The notes beneath the pieces are model-generated. The model searched no databases. It was given only the letters and a program-made list of their open reading frames with translations, and was not told where the DNA came from. A stretch of DNA of 64,000 nt, from assembly GCA_963698085.1 (NCBI GenBank), contig OY969122.1:992001-1056000 (forward strand), written 5' to 3'. The DNA is from VRUE01 sp963698085 (GTDB lineage Bacteria > Actinomycetota > Thermoleophilia > Solirubrobacterales > 70-9). Position 1 is the first letter of the stretch. Every line of letters starts with the position of its first letter. The translations under genes were made by a program, and so were the position numbers. Shown here in pieces: positions 25,150-33,666 of this stretch.

Positions 25150-26722
25150 GACCGTGCGGATGGAGGTGGTCTTCGGCCAGCTTCTTCAGCCCTACCCGGT
25201 CGATCTTGCCGGTGGGATTGAGCGGCATCTCGTCGAGGACGACGACCTCCTCGGGCGCCTTGTAGCCGACCCGGTCGCGGCAGAAGACGATCAGGTCGGC
25301 ACTTGAGGGGCGGTCGGCCTCGGGGCGGAGGGTGACGTAGGCGCGCACGTTCTCCCCGTGGACGACGTCGTGGACCCCGACCACGCCGGCCAGCGCGACG
25401 GCGGGGTGCTCCATCAGCGCGCCCTCGACCTCGAGCGGGCTGATGTTGGAGCCGTCGTGGACGATCACCTGCTTCTTGCGGCCAAAGAACCAGAGGTAGC
25501 CGTCCTCGTCGGCGCGGGCCAGGTCACCGGAGTCGAGCCACCCCTCGCGCACAACGGCGTCGGTCGCCCCAGGAGCCTCCCAGTAACCAACCATGCGGCT
25601 GCGCGACTTGATCCAGACGCGGCCGACCGTCCCCGGCTCCTCCACCGACTCCCCTTCGTCGTCGCGGATCGCGATGCTGAAGCCGCCGATCGGCGGCCCG
25701 ATCGATCCCTGCTTGATCGGGCCCGACGGCGGGTTGAGCGTGGCCAGGCCGACCTCGGTCATGCCGTATCCCTCGTCGATCGGGAAGCCGGCGAGGGCGG
25801 CGAACTCGGTCAGCAGCTCGGTGGAGACCTTGTCCGCTCCTGCCCGGCAGATGCGCAGCGAGGCGAAGTCCTCCGGCGTCAGGTCGTGGTCGCGGATCAG
25901 CGCCGCCAGCGCCGCCGGGATCATCGCCAGGACCGTCGGCTCGTGCTCGCGCAGGAGGGGCAGCAGCTCATGGCTGTCGTAGCTCCTGGCGACGATCACC
26001 CGGCCCCCCACCGAGAGTGTGCTCAGCGTCCACAGGAACGAGCCGATGTGCGACATCGAAGAGCCGGGCAGGAAGACGTCGTCGTTGCTGAGCTCAAACG
26101 CCGCGAGCGCGCTGGCCATCATCCAGCGCAGCGTCGCGTGCGTGTGGGTGACGCCCTTCGCCGGCCCGGTGCTGCCCGAGGTGAAGAAGATCGCCGCCGG
26201 GTCCGAGGGGTCGGGTGCCGGCAGATCGGCCGGCTCGCTCTCCAGCAGGTCCGCGAAACGACGCCCCGATCCGCCGCTGCTCTCCTCGGCCTCGGAATCG
26301 CCGTAGGAGATCGTCCCCAGCGGCAGCGAGCCGACTCGCTCGCTCGCGGCGAGATCCTCCGCCCGCTCGGCGTGGACGAGCAGCGCCGAGGCGCCGCTGA
26401 CCTTGAGCGCATGGTCGATCTCGCGGAAGGTGTAGCGGTAGTTGAGCGGCGTCGCGACCAGGCCGGCCTTGAAGCAGGCGAGGTAGTGGATTACAAGGGC
26501 GATGCGGTTGGGCATCAGCGAGCTGATCCGGTCGCCCGGCTCCAAGCCGAGCCCGAGGTACCCGCCGGCGAGCCTCGCGCTTGCCTCCTCCAGCTCGCGC
26601 CAGGTGATCCGCCGCTCCGCCGAGACCAGCGCATCCTCGTCTGGGGCGGCCGCCAGACCCCCTGCCAGGAGGTCGTGCAGGGGGGCGGCCGGTGCGTCGA
26701 GCGGTGCGCCGTCGATCAGCAT
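25142..26722 (-). CDS. AMP-dependent acyl-CoA synthetase/ligase
   Basis: 526 residues from ATG 26722. All ANL-superfamily motifs are visible: P-loop IFFTSGSTGPAKGVTHTH (near residue 180), EGYGMTEVGLA, the DSGDLARADEDGYLWFFGRKKQVI hinge and the catalytic Lys in LNPTGKIDRVGLKKL. It activates a carboxylic acid to an acyl-AMP and then acyl-CoA; chain length is unknown. TAGCAT ends 8 nt before the ATG (leaderless). It diverges from the spermidine-synthase-like gene by 68 nt. Confidence 0.88.
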   Translation of the reverse strand: MLIDGAPLDAPAAPLHDLLAGGLAAAPDEDALVSAERRITWRELEEASARLAGGYLGLGLEPGDRISSLMPNRIALVIHYLACFKAGLVATPLNYRYTFREIDHALKVSGASALLVHAERAEDLAASERVGSLPLGTISYGDSEAEESSGGSGRRFADLLESEPADLPAPDPSDPAAIFFTSGSTGPAKGVTHTHATLRWMMASALAAFELSNDDVFLPGSSMSHIGSFLWTLSTLSVGGRVIVARSYDSHELLPLLREHEPTVLAMIPAALAALIRDHDLTPEDFASLRICRAGADKVSTELLTEFAALAGFPIDEGYGMTEVGLATLNPPSGPIKQGSIGPPIGGFSIAIRDDEGESVEEPGTVGRVWIKSRSRMVGYWEAPGATDAVVREGWLDSGDLARADEDGYLWFFGRKKQVIVHDGSNISPLEVEGALMEHPAVALAGVVGVHDVVHGENVRAYVTLRPEADRPSSADLIVFCRDRVGYKAPEEVVVLDEMPLNPTGKIDRVGLKKLAEDHLHPHGLS

Positions 26723-26730
26723 CGCGGCAA

Positions 26731-26736
26731 ATGCTA
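26731..26736 (-). promoter_or_regulatory. -10 box TAGCAT of the acyl-CoA ligase gene
   Basis: TAGCAT on the minus strand, 8 nt before ATG 26722; no Shine-Dalgarno. It supports 26722 rather than TTG 26764 as start. Confidence 0.4.
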
Positions 26737-26790
26737 TGCGAGGACCGCGCGGGCGATTACTCAAGATCGAGCGCTGTAATCTGTGCGCCT

Positions 26791-28341
26791 ATGGCCGGGG
26801 GAGGACGAGCCAAACAGCGCAAGGAGCGCGGGAGGAAGCGCGTTGCGAGCGAAAAGGCAATAGGTAACCGCGAAAGCCCGGCCGACGACCTGCCCGAAGC
26901 GCTGCCCCCCGTCGGCGCCGCCGCGCTCGTCTTCGTCGCCGCGGGTGCCGTGCTGATGCTGGAGATCCTCGCCGTCCGTCTGCTCGCGCCCTACCTGGGG
27001 CTGACGCTAGAGACGACGACGGCGATCATCGGCGCGGCGCTCGGTGGCATCGCTGCTGGCGCGGCGATCGGCGGGTACCTCGCGGATCGCACCGATACGC
27101 GCCGGCTGATCGTCGGGCTCTTGATCGGCGGCGGCCTGCTGACGCTGCTGATCGTGCACTGGCTCGGCCCTGGCGCGCGGGGAGACGGCGGCCTCACCGC
27201 ACTGGCGATCACGGTCGTCGCCCTGGTCCCAGCCGCCGCGGCGCTCAGCGCCGTCTCCCCCGCGGTAGCCCACCTACAGCTGCACGACCTGCGGGCGAGT
27301 GGGACCGTTGTCGGCGGCCTTTCGGCCTGGGCCACCGCCGGGGCGCTAATCGGCACCTTCGGCACCGGCTTCGTGCTCGTCCCGCTGATGCCGGTCAACA
27401 CCGCCGTGCTGATCATCGGCGTGGTGCTGGTGCTCGTTGGAATCGGGCTGGGTGCTTCCTCGCGGCTGCTCTCGCTGGCTGGCGTGGGCGGTGTGATCCT
27501 CTCGGTCCTGGTGCTCGGCGCCTGGTCAAGCGGGTTGGAGTCCCCCTGCGACGTCGAGACCAAATACCACTGCGTGAAGCTCGAAGCCGACCCGGCGCGC
27601 GAGGGCGGCTACACCCTTCTGCTCGACGACCTTCCCCACTCATACGTCGATGTCGACGACCCTGCGTATCTCGGGTTCAACTACGTCCGCTGGATCGCCA
27701 AGGCGATCGATGCGACGAACGCGCCAGGGGCGCCGCTCGACGTCGTCTTCGTGGGCGGGGGCGGTTTCACGCTGCCCCGGTGGCTGAACGCAACGCGTCC
27801 GGGTTCGCACGCCCACGTGATGGAGGTCGACGGCGAACTCGTCGACTTCGACAAGGAGCATCTCGGGCTGCGCACCTCTCCGGCGCTTACGGTCTCAGTC
27901 AGCGACGCCCGCGTCGGCATGCTCGAGGTCGACAGCGACAGCGCCGACGTCGTTGTCGGTGACGCCTTCGGCAATCACGCCGTGCCCTGGCACCTTGCGA
28001 CCGCCGAGTGGGCCGAGGAAGTGAAGCGCGTCCTCAAGCCGGACGGAATCTACGCGCTCAACGTAATCGACTCTCTGCCACTCGACCTGCTGCGAGCTGA
28101 GGCTGCCACCCTGCTCGACGCCTTCGCCGACGTCCGCATGGTCACCTTCGGCATCGAAGAACGGGCCTTTGGCGGCAACGCCGTCCTGCTCGCCTCCGAC
28201 CGACCGATCCCCAAAGCGGCCAGCTTCACCAGCCCCGAAGTGACCACCGTCAGCTACAACGAAGTCCAGTCATTCGCCGAAGACGCCGAGATCCTCCGCG
28301 ACGACTTCGCCCCAGCAGACCAGCTGCTGACCACCCCCTAA
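26791..28341 (+). CDS. Fused membrane/spermidine synthase-like protein
   Basis: 516 residues. A basic N-terminal tail of about 35 residues is followed by seven or so hydrophobic segments (residues about 45-250) and then a spermidine-synthase-like Rossmann domain: LDVVFVGGGGFTLPRWLNAT, HVMEVDGELVDFDKEHLGL, SDSADVVVGDAFGNHAVPWHL and VKRVLKPDGIYALNVID. This layout matches the fused-MFS/spermidine synthase families of actinobacteria. Aminopropyl transfer is not assured, since the aminopropyl acceptor site is poorly conserved in such fusions. ATG 26791 is 10 nt after TGTAAT, with no Shine-Dalgarno. Confidence 0.8.
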   Translation: MAGGGRAKQRKERGRKRVASEKAIGNRESPADDLPEALPPVGAAALVFVAAGAVLMLEILAVRLLAPYLGLTLETTTAIIGAALGGIAAGAAIGGYLADRTDTRRLIVGLLIGGGLLTLLIVHWLGPGARGDGGLTALAITVVALVPAAAALSAVSPAVAHLQLHDLRASGTVVGGLSAWATAGALIGTFGTGFVLVPLMPVNTAVLIIGVVLVLVGIGLGASSRLLSLAGVGGVILSVLVLGAWSSGLESPCDVETKYHCVKLEADPAREGGYTLLLDDLPHSYVDVDDPAYLGFNYVRWIAKAIDATNAPGAPLDVVFVGGGGFTLPRWLNATRPGSHAHVMEVDGELVDFDKEHLGLRTSPALTVSVSDARVGMLEVDSDSADVVVGDAFGNHAVPWHLATAEWAEEVKRVLKPDGIYALNVIDSLPLDLLRAEAATLLDAFADVRMVTFGIEERAFGGNAVLLASDRPIPKAASFTSPEVTTVSYNEVQSFAEDAEILRDDFAPADQLLTTP

Positions 28342-28385
28342 CCATTTCCAGGCGATCCTTCGAAGTAACGGTCGGAGGGGAGGAA

Positions 28386-28458
28386 TGGCGAGGGTGGGAA
28401 TCGAACCCACGACACCACGATTTTCAGTCGTGTGCTCTACCAACTGAGCTACCTCGCC
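28386..28458 (-). tRNA. tRNA-Phe (anticodon GAA)
   Basis: A complete 73-nt cloverleaf on the minus strand: acceptor GGCGAGG pairs with CCTCGCC, D arm GCTC/GAGC, anticodon stem CACGA/TCGTG with loop CTGAAAA (anticodon GAA), T arm GTGGG/CCCAC with loop TTCGATT, and discriminator A. CCA is not encoded. It stands alone, between the spermidine-synthase-like gene and the GH15-like gene. Confidence 0.97.
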
Positions 28459-28522
28459 GTAGCTTGCGCACGGCGGTTGCCGCGCAGCGGGAAGGCTAGC
28501 GACCAAGGCGGGACGGGGCTGC

Positions 28523-29932
28523 TTGGATTGGCTGGTGGCCTGGGCTCGTGCAGGAATCGCGCTGGGCGCTGTAGTGCTCGCGGCACTGGCGCTGTCGGGC
28601 GGACAGCGCGGCGACCCGCGAACTCCGGTGGGCCTGCTCGGGTCCCCGCCACCGTTCATGGGTGTCGCCGTGGTTGGCGGCGGCGGGCGAACGACGGCTG
28701 TCGATGCCTATGGAAACGTCGTCGATCTGCGAGCGCCCGGACCCGCCGGGCGGGGGCTCGTCGCCGTGTCGGCGAAGCGCCAGGCGGCGGGAACCGTGGA
28801 CCTCGATGACGTCCTCGTGGCCCGCGTCAGGCTCCGGGAGGGGAGACTGCTGCCGCTCTGGCGGGCGGACTCGGTCCGGCAGCGCTACTTGCCGGGCACC
28901 AACGTGCTGCGCACGGTCGCGCGGTTCGGCGGCGAGAGCAAGGTCGTCGTGCGGCGTATCGGCGGCGCCGGGGCAGCGGCCGCCGATCGGCGCTGGCTCG
29001 CGCGCGCTACGCCGCTGGGTGGCGGGGCGCCTCGCTGGGCTCAGGCGATGTACCGACGCTCGCTGCTGGTGCTGCGGGCGCTGACCGACCGTCGTACCGG
29101 CGCGGTCGCCGCCGGCATCCGCGACGGTTGGGCCTATGTCTGGCCGCGCGACGCCGCGGCTGTGGCCTTGGCCTTCGCCGCAGCCGGGTTCAGGCCCGAA
29201 GCGCGGCGAGTCGCACGCTTCCTGACCGGCCTCGACCTGAACGCCGCGGCGCGGTTCAGCGGAACTGGGAATCCGATTCCGGGGCGCGACGCGCAGGGCG
29301 ATGCAGCGGGCTGGGTCGCCGCGGCGGCGCGGGCAGCGGGCCTCCAGCGCGAGGCGTCGCTCTCGAGGTGGACGTGGCGAGATCGCGCGGACTACCAGGA
29401 GGGCAACAGCGGCGACTACCTCGGCAACGCGATCGTCTCCGGTGCGAGTGCCCATCGAATAGGGCGATCGTTCGGCACTCGTCACGGGCTGGTACGCGCT
29501 GCAAAGGAGTCGGGGTCGGGACTCGATTCGGCGGCGGCGTGGGCCGTGCGTCCGTTCTCGCTACCTGTCCTTTATCCGGACGCCCGTCGCACCCTCCTGC
29601 GACTCGTCGCCGAGCGCGAGAGCCGCTTTGGGATCGTCCCGTCGGAGAACTGGCACGGTGGCGAGGAACCCTGGTCCGCGCCAACGGCCTGGGTGGCCTG
29701 GGCGCTTGCAACTCTCGCGCGGGAAGGACATGGGCAACAGGTGATCGGCGACCGTCAAGCCGCACTCAATCTCATGGCCAACCTACGCCGTGCCGCCACC
29801 CCGCTGGGGCTGCTGCCCGAGCGTGTCGACGCTGATACCGGGCTGCCAACCTCGACCACCCCCCTCGCCTGGTCCCACGCCTTCGCGATCCTCGCCCTGC
29901 GCGAGCTCTGGCCGGGACGTGCCGGTGCGTAG
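28523..29932 (+). CDS. Secreted GH15/glucoamylase-like (six-hairpin) protein
   Basis: 469 residues from TTG 28523; GTG 28535 is an alternative. A signal or anchor segment (AGIALGAVVLAALALSGG) opens it. The (alpha/alpha)6 features are AYVWPRDAAAVALAFAAAGF (near residue 205), FGIVPSENWHGGEEPW and the C-terminal GLLPERVDADTGLPTSTTPLAWSHAFAILAL, matching GH15 enzymes where the Glu of LPER acts in catalysis. It would be an extracellular alpha-glucan or oligosaccharide hydrolase. The last codons (PGRAGA) lie inside a 50-bp palindromic element. Confidence 0.75.
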   Translation: MDWLVAWARAGIALGAVVLAALALSGGQRGDPRTPVGLLGSPPPFMGVAVVGGGGRTTAVDAYGNVVDLRAPGPAGRGLVAVSAKRQAAGTVDLDDVLVARVRLREGRLLPLWRADSVRQRYLPGTNVLRTVARFGGESKVVVRRIGGAGAAAADRRWLARATPLGGGAPRWAQAMYRRSLLVLRALTDRRTGAVAAGIRDGWAYVWPRDAAAVALAFAAAGFRPEARRVARFLTGLDLNAAARFSGTGNPIPGRDAQGDAAGWVAAAARAAGLQREASLSRWTWRDRADYQEGNSGDYLGNAIVSGASAHRIGRSFGTRHGLVRAAKESGSGLDSAAAWAVRPFSLPVLYPDARRTLLRLVAERESRFGIVPSENWHGGEEPWSAPTAWVAWALATLAREGHGQQVIGDRQAALNLMANLRRAATPLGLLPERVDADTGLPTSTTPLAWSHAFAILALRELWPGRAGA

Positions 29933-29965
29933 AGGTCCATATGGACACCGCAGCACCGGCACGTC
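29916..29965. repeat. 50-bp palindromic element (copy 2, imperfect)
   Basis: Same length and layout as the element at 13557. The outer 13 bases, GACGTGCCGGTGC and GCACCGGCACGTC, pair perfectly, the centre GTCCAT/ATGGAC pairs, and six bases per arm between them do not. The left arm matches copy 1 over nearly its full length (GACGTGCCGGTG, TAGAGGTCCAT). It overlaps the stop of the GH15-like gene and precedes the end of the convergent LOG-family gene. Confidence 0.85.
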
Positions 29966-29976
29966 GCCGGGCTGAG

Positions 29977-30471
29977 TCAGAGACCGATCGCGTCGAGGGC
30001 GGCGGCGACTGCCTGCTCAGGGGTCTCGGCGGGAACGATGCCCGAGCCGCCCTCCATCTCTTCCCGCCCAGAGACGCTCCAACTGCGCAGGGCGACCACG
30101 GTGCGGCCGAGGTTGCGGGCGTGGGCGATCTCCGAGAGAGTTCCCCATTCGCCGCTGACGGCGATCGCCGCGTCGCCGGAGGCGACGACTGCGAGGTTGC
30201 GAGCCTGGCCGATCCCAGTGGCGACCACGTACGTGCAGTAGGGGTTCGCATCGTCTATGGAGACCCAGGGGAGGATGCCGAGCACCGTGCCGCCGGCGCC
30301 CGCCGCGCCGCGCGCCGCCGCTTCCATCACCCCGCCGCGCCCACCGCAGACCACGGTCACACCCGCCTTGGCCAGCAGGCGCCCGACCTCCTCGGCCAGC
30401 CCCCAAGCCTCGGTCTCCTCCCCGCAGCCGCCCGAGCCGATGACGGCGATCTGACGCGCGCGCCCCTTCAC
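29977..30471 (-). CDS. LOG/TIGR00725 family protein (nucleotide phosphoribohydrolase-like)
   Basis: 164 residues from GTG 30471, overlapping the helicase stop by 4 nt. The Rossmann-like fold shows IAVIGSGGCGEE, VVCGGRGGVMEAAARGA (the GGxxG(V/T)MEA motif) and VSGEWGTLSEIAHA (PGGxGTxxE variant). LOG proteins release cytokinin-like bases from nucleoside monophosphates. The TIGR00725 branch is short and its reaction is unproven; here the second motif is SGEWGTLSE rather than PGGxGTxxE. Confidence 0.8.
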   Translation of the reverse strand: MKGRARQIAVIGSGGCGEETEAWGLAEEVGRLLAKAGVTVVCGGRGGVMEAAARGAAGAGGTVLGILPWVSIDDANPYCTYVVATGIGQARNLAVVASGDAAIAVSGEWGTLSEIAHARNLGRTVVALRSWSVSGREEMEGGSGIVPAETPEQAVAAALDAIGL

Positions 30472-32753
30472 TGCGCTCCCTTCATCGTCCTCATCAGCTC
30501 CAGGGCGCCGGCCTTGTGCAGCGGTTCGTTGAGGTTGCCGCACTTGGGGCTCTGCACGCATGAGGGGCAGCCGGACTCGCAGGGGCACTCGCCGATCAGC
30601 CGCTCGGCGTCGCCGAGCAGGCGCTCGAACTGCTCGTAGCCGCGCAGCGTTATCCCGACCCCGCCGGGGTGGCCGTCGTAGATGAAGATCGTCGAGCGGC
30701 CGGTCTGGAAGTGGACGTTGGTCGATAGGCCGCCGATGTCCCAGCGATCGCACATCGCGATCAGCGGCAGCACCGCGATCTGGCCGTGCTCGGTGGCGTG
30801 CAGGGCACCGAGTAGGACATCAGGCGGCAACGCGCCGCTGACCCCGTCGGGCAGCACGTACCAGAGCGCCTGGGTGACGAAATGCTGCTCGGGCAGCTCG
30901 AGGGCGACGATGTCGATCGGCTCTTGCTCGGAGATCGAGACCCGCTGGAAGGCGATCACCTGCTCGCTCACCGAGACTTCGCCGAAGTTCAGCTCCACCC
31001 CCGAGGTCGTCCGCTGCTCCCCCACCCGCTCGATGTAGATCTCGGTCTCCTTCTTCGGCCGCGTGTACCAGTCGCCGTCGAAGCGGGAGACGATCGCCCG
31101 CCGCCCCTCGATATCGAGCTGCTCGACCTCGTAGGAGCGACCGAGATGGAGATAGACGGCGCCCGGGTGGACAGTGGTGAAGGCCCGCTCGGCCTCGACC
31201 AGGCCCAACATCTCGCCCGAGTCGCGCTCGATCACCGCGACCGAGTCGGCCGAGGCGGAGCGCAGCGGGATCTTCGCCGCGACGAACTCGCTGCTGGTCG
31301 GGAGCAGCCGCCCGCCGGCGCGGCGCAGCTGCCCAGCCGACGCCAGCCGCTCGGCCCGGTCGCGCCAACCCGCGCCGAAGACCTCGTCGTCCTCGCTGCT
31401 CAGCGGCAGCTCATAGGCCGCCGCGACCATGTGCCGAGAGGCAATCTGCTCGCTCTCGTGGTCGAGGATCGCCGCCTCGACCGGACGGCCGACGAACTCG
31501 TCGGGGTGGCGGCAGAAGAACTGGTCGAGCGCGTCGGCGCCGGCGACGTAGACCGCCAGCCCGCGCCGCTGCCGCCCGGCCCGGCCCCACATCTGGCGCA
31601 GGCTGGCGACGGTGCCGGGGAAAGTGACGCAGATCGCGGCGTCGAGCTCGCCGATGTCGATGCCCAGCTCGAGCGCGTCGGTGGCGACGACGGCGAGCAG
31701 GTCGCCCGCTGCCAGGCGCGCCTCGATCTCGCGCCGCTGCTGCGGCGTGTAGCCGCCCCGGTAGGGGGCGATCCGCGCGGCCAGCTCGGGCTTGCCGCGC
31801 CGCTGCAGCGCCTCGCCGGCGAAGCGCTGGATCAGCTCGATCCCGCGCCGGCTTTTGAGGAAGCAGATCGTCCGCACCCCGTGGGAGACCAGCTCGACCA
31901 GCAGCTCCGCCGCCTCGGAGAGGGACGAGCGCCGCGTGCCGCTCGCCTTGTCGATCAGCGGCGGGTTCCACATCGCGATCTCGCGGCCGCTGCGCGGCGC
32001 GCCGTCGTCGTCGATCAGCTCGAACGGCGTGCCGACCAGTCGCTCGGCCAACTCGACCGGGTTGGCGATCGTCGCCGAGGCGAGCAGGAAGCGCGGCTCG
32101 GCACCGTAGGCGCGCGCCACCCGGCGCAGCCGGCGCAGCACGTTGGCGACGTGGGAGCCGAAGACACCGCGGTAGGTGTGCGCCTCGTCGACCACGACCC
32201 AGCCGAGGTTGGCGAGGAAGTCGCCCCAGCTCTTGTGGTTGGGCAGCAGCCCGACGTGCAGCATGTCGGGGTTGGTGAGGACGAGGTTGTTGCGGCGGCG
32301 GATCGCGGGCCGCTCCTCGCGCGGCGTGTCGCCGTCGTAGATCGCCTCGCGCAGCCCGGGCGGGCGCAGCGCGGCGAGCTTGCGCGCCTGATCCTGGGCA
32401 AGCGCCTTGGTCGGGTAGAGGTATAGGGCGCGGCGCTTGGGGTCGCGGGCAATGCCGTCGAGCACCGGCAGGTTGAAGGCGAGGCTCTTGCCCGAGGCGG
32501 TGCCGCTGGTGATCACGAGGTTGGAGGCGGCGGCCGCTTTCAGCGCTTCGCGCTGGTGCGAGTAGAGGCGCTCGATCCCGGCCCGGCCCAGCGCTTCGAC
32601 CAGGCCCGGGTCGAGCGAGCGCGGCATCGCCACCGGCCTCGCCGACCGCTCCGGCTCGCTGCTCTCGGCGACGATGCGCCCGTCCCGACGCGCTGGGTCG
32701 ATGGCGATTGCCCACGGGGACTCCAGCAAGCTGGCGGCCCCAGGCTTCGTCAT
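30468..32753 (-). CDS. DEAD/DEAH-box helicase with DUF1998 domain (MrfA-like)
   Basis: 761 residues. Helicase motifs: Q-like YSHQREALKAA, Walker A ITSGTASGKSLAFNLP, DEAH box VVVDEAHTYRGVFGSH, LLASATIANP, motif IV region TICFLKSRRGIELI and motif VI GRAGRQRRGL. The C-terminal DUF1998 region carries a Cys cluster CPCESGCPSCVQSPKCGN. MrfA (YprA) type helicases work in DNA repair of mitomycin-type damage in bacteria. The folP-like gene upstream overlaps by 4 nt and the LOG gene downstream by 4 nt, so three genes are translationally coupled. Confidence 0.9.
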   Translation of the reverse strand: MTKPGAASLLESPWAIAIDPARRDGRIVAESSEPERSARPVAMPRSLDPGLVEALGRAGIERLYSHQREALKAAAASNLVITSGTASGKSLAFNLPVLDGIARDPKRRALYLYPTKALAQDQARKLAALRPPGLREAIYDGDTPREERPAIRRRNNLVLTNPDMLHVGLLPNHKSWGDFLANLGWVVVDEAHTYRGVFGSHVANVLRRLRRVARAYGAEPRFLLASATIANPVELAERLVGTPFELIDDDGAPRSGREIAMWNPPLIDKASGTRRSSLSEAAELLVELVSHGVRTICFLKSRRGIELIQRFAGEALQRRGKPELAARIAPYRGGYTPQQRREIEARLAAGDLLAVVATDALELGIDIGELDAAICVTFPGTVASLRQMWGRAGRQRRGLAVYVAGADALDQFFCRHPDEFVGRPVEAAILDHESEQIASRHMVAAAYELPLSSEDDEVFGAGWRDRAERLASAGQLRRAGGRLLPTSSEFVAAKIPLRSASADSVAVIERDSGEMLGLVEAERAFTTVHPGAVYLHLGRSYEVEQLDIEGRRAIVSRFDGDWYTRPKKETEIYIERVGEQRTTSGVELNFGEVSVSEQVIAFQRVSISEQEPIDIVALELPEQHFVTQALWYVLPDGVSGALPPDVLLGALHATEHGQIAVLPLIAMCDRWDIGGLSTNVHFQTGRSTIFIYDGHPGGVGITLRGYEQFERLLGDAERLIGECPCESGCPSCVQSPKCGNLNEPLHKAGALELMRTMKGAQ

Positions 32754-33643
32754 ACGGTGTCCTCGGTCGCCGAAATAGCGCTGCTATTCCGGCTCCCTGC
32801 GTCCTTGCCTGACGAAGCCTGGATCGCGCCAGCAACTTTTACCGCCTGCAACGTGCTCCTGTCGTGAATCCGCAGGATGTCGGCGCCCTCGCGCACCGCC
32901 AGCGTCGCCGCCGCAACCGTGCCCCACTCGCGCTCCCCCGCCGGCAGCCGCCCCTCCCAACTGCCGCCGAGGACCGCGCCGATGAAGTCCTTGCGCGAAA
33001 GAGACACATAGAGCGGTAGTCCCAGCGAGCGCAGCTCACCCAGCCGCCGCAGGATCTCCAGGTCCTGCTCGCTCGTGAGGTCGAAGTCGAGTCCGGGGTC
33101 GATCGCGATCTGCTCCTCGGCCACCCCAAGTCGCGACGCCAGCTCGACTCTCCCCCCGAACCATTGCTTCAGGTGCTCGACAACATCGTCATACGAGCGT
33201 GCCGGCCGATCGACCCGGGGCGGCCCCTCGATGTGCATCAGCACGTAGCCGCAGCCCGTCCCGGCGACCAGCTCGAAGATCTCCTCCGAGCCGCCGGAGA
33301 TGTCGTTGATCGCGACCGCCCCCGCCGCCAGCGCCCGCCCCGCCACCTCGGCCGAAAAGGTGTCGGCGGAGACCGGCACGCCCGCTCCCGCCAAGCCTTC
33401 GATCGCCGGCACCAGCGCCGCGGCCTCCTCCTCGGCGCCGACCGGCGGCCCGCTGCGCGCCGCCACCGCGCCGACGTCGAGCATGTCGAAGCCCGCCTCG
33501 ACCAATGCCAGCCCGTCGGCGACCGCGCGCTCCGGCGTCACGCTGCGCGCTCCCTCGAACATCGAGTCGGCGGTGACGTTGACGATCCCTGCCGCCACTG
33601 GCCGAGCGAGGTCGAGGGTCCGATCGGCGAGGCGCCAGGGCAT
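32750..33643 (-). CDS. Dihydropteroate synthase-like protein (divergent)
   Basis: 297 residues from ATG 33643 with TACGGT 6 nt upstream. The pterin-binding TIM-barrel order is kept: AGIVNVTADSMFEGAR (usually GI(L/I)NVTPDSFSDGG), MLDVGAVAARSGPPVGAEEE (usually DIGGESTRPG), VSADTFSAEVAGRALAAGAVAINDISGG, YVLMHIEGPPR, IAIDPGLDFDLTSEQDLEIL, VSLSRKDFIGAVLGG and RIHDRST. Several substrate-contacting residues differ from FolP (Pro of TPDS lost, ESTRPG replaced by VAARSG, K-S-x-I-G altered). It may be a FolP2-like paralogue rather than the housekeeping enzyme. The C-terminal about 20 residues are unrelated to the fold. Confidence 0.75.
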   Translation of the reverse strand: MPWRLADRTLDLARPVAAGIVNVTADSMFEGARSVTPERAVADGLALVEAGFDMLDVGAVAARSGPPVGAEEEAAALVPAIEGLAGAGVPVSADTFSAEVAGRALAAGAVAINDISGGSEEIFELVAGTGCGYVLMHIEGPPRVDRPARSYDDVVEHLKQWFGGRVELASRLGVAEEQIAIDPGLDFDLTSEQDLEILRRLGELRSLGLPLYVSLSRKDFIGAVLGGSWEGRLPAGEREWGTVAAATLAVREGADILRIHDRSTLQAVKVAGAIQASSGKDAGSRNSSAISATEDTV

Positions 33644-33649
33644 CCGGCT

Positions 33650-33655
33650 ACCGTA
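33650..33655 (-). promoter_or_regulatory. -10 box TACGGT inside a symmetric GCTACCGTAGC element
   Basis: On the minus strand TACGGT ends 6 nt before ATG 33643. The 11-bp sequence 33647-33657 is an odd palindrome, so a similar box (TACCGT, or TAGCGA overlapping it) faces the divergent HAD gene at ATG 33667. Confidence 0.4.
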
Positions 33656-33666
33656 GCGACCGCACC

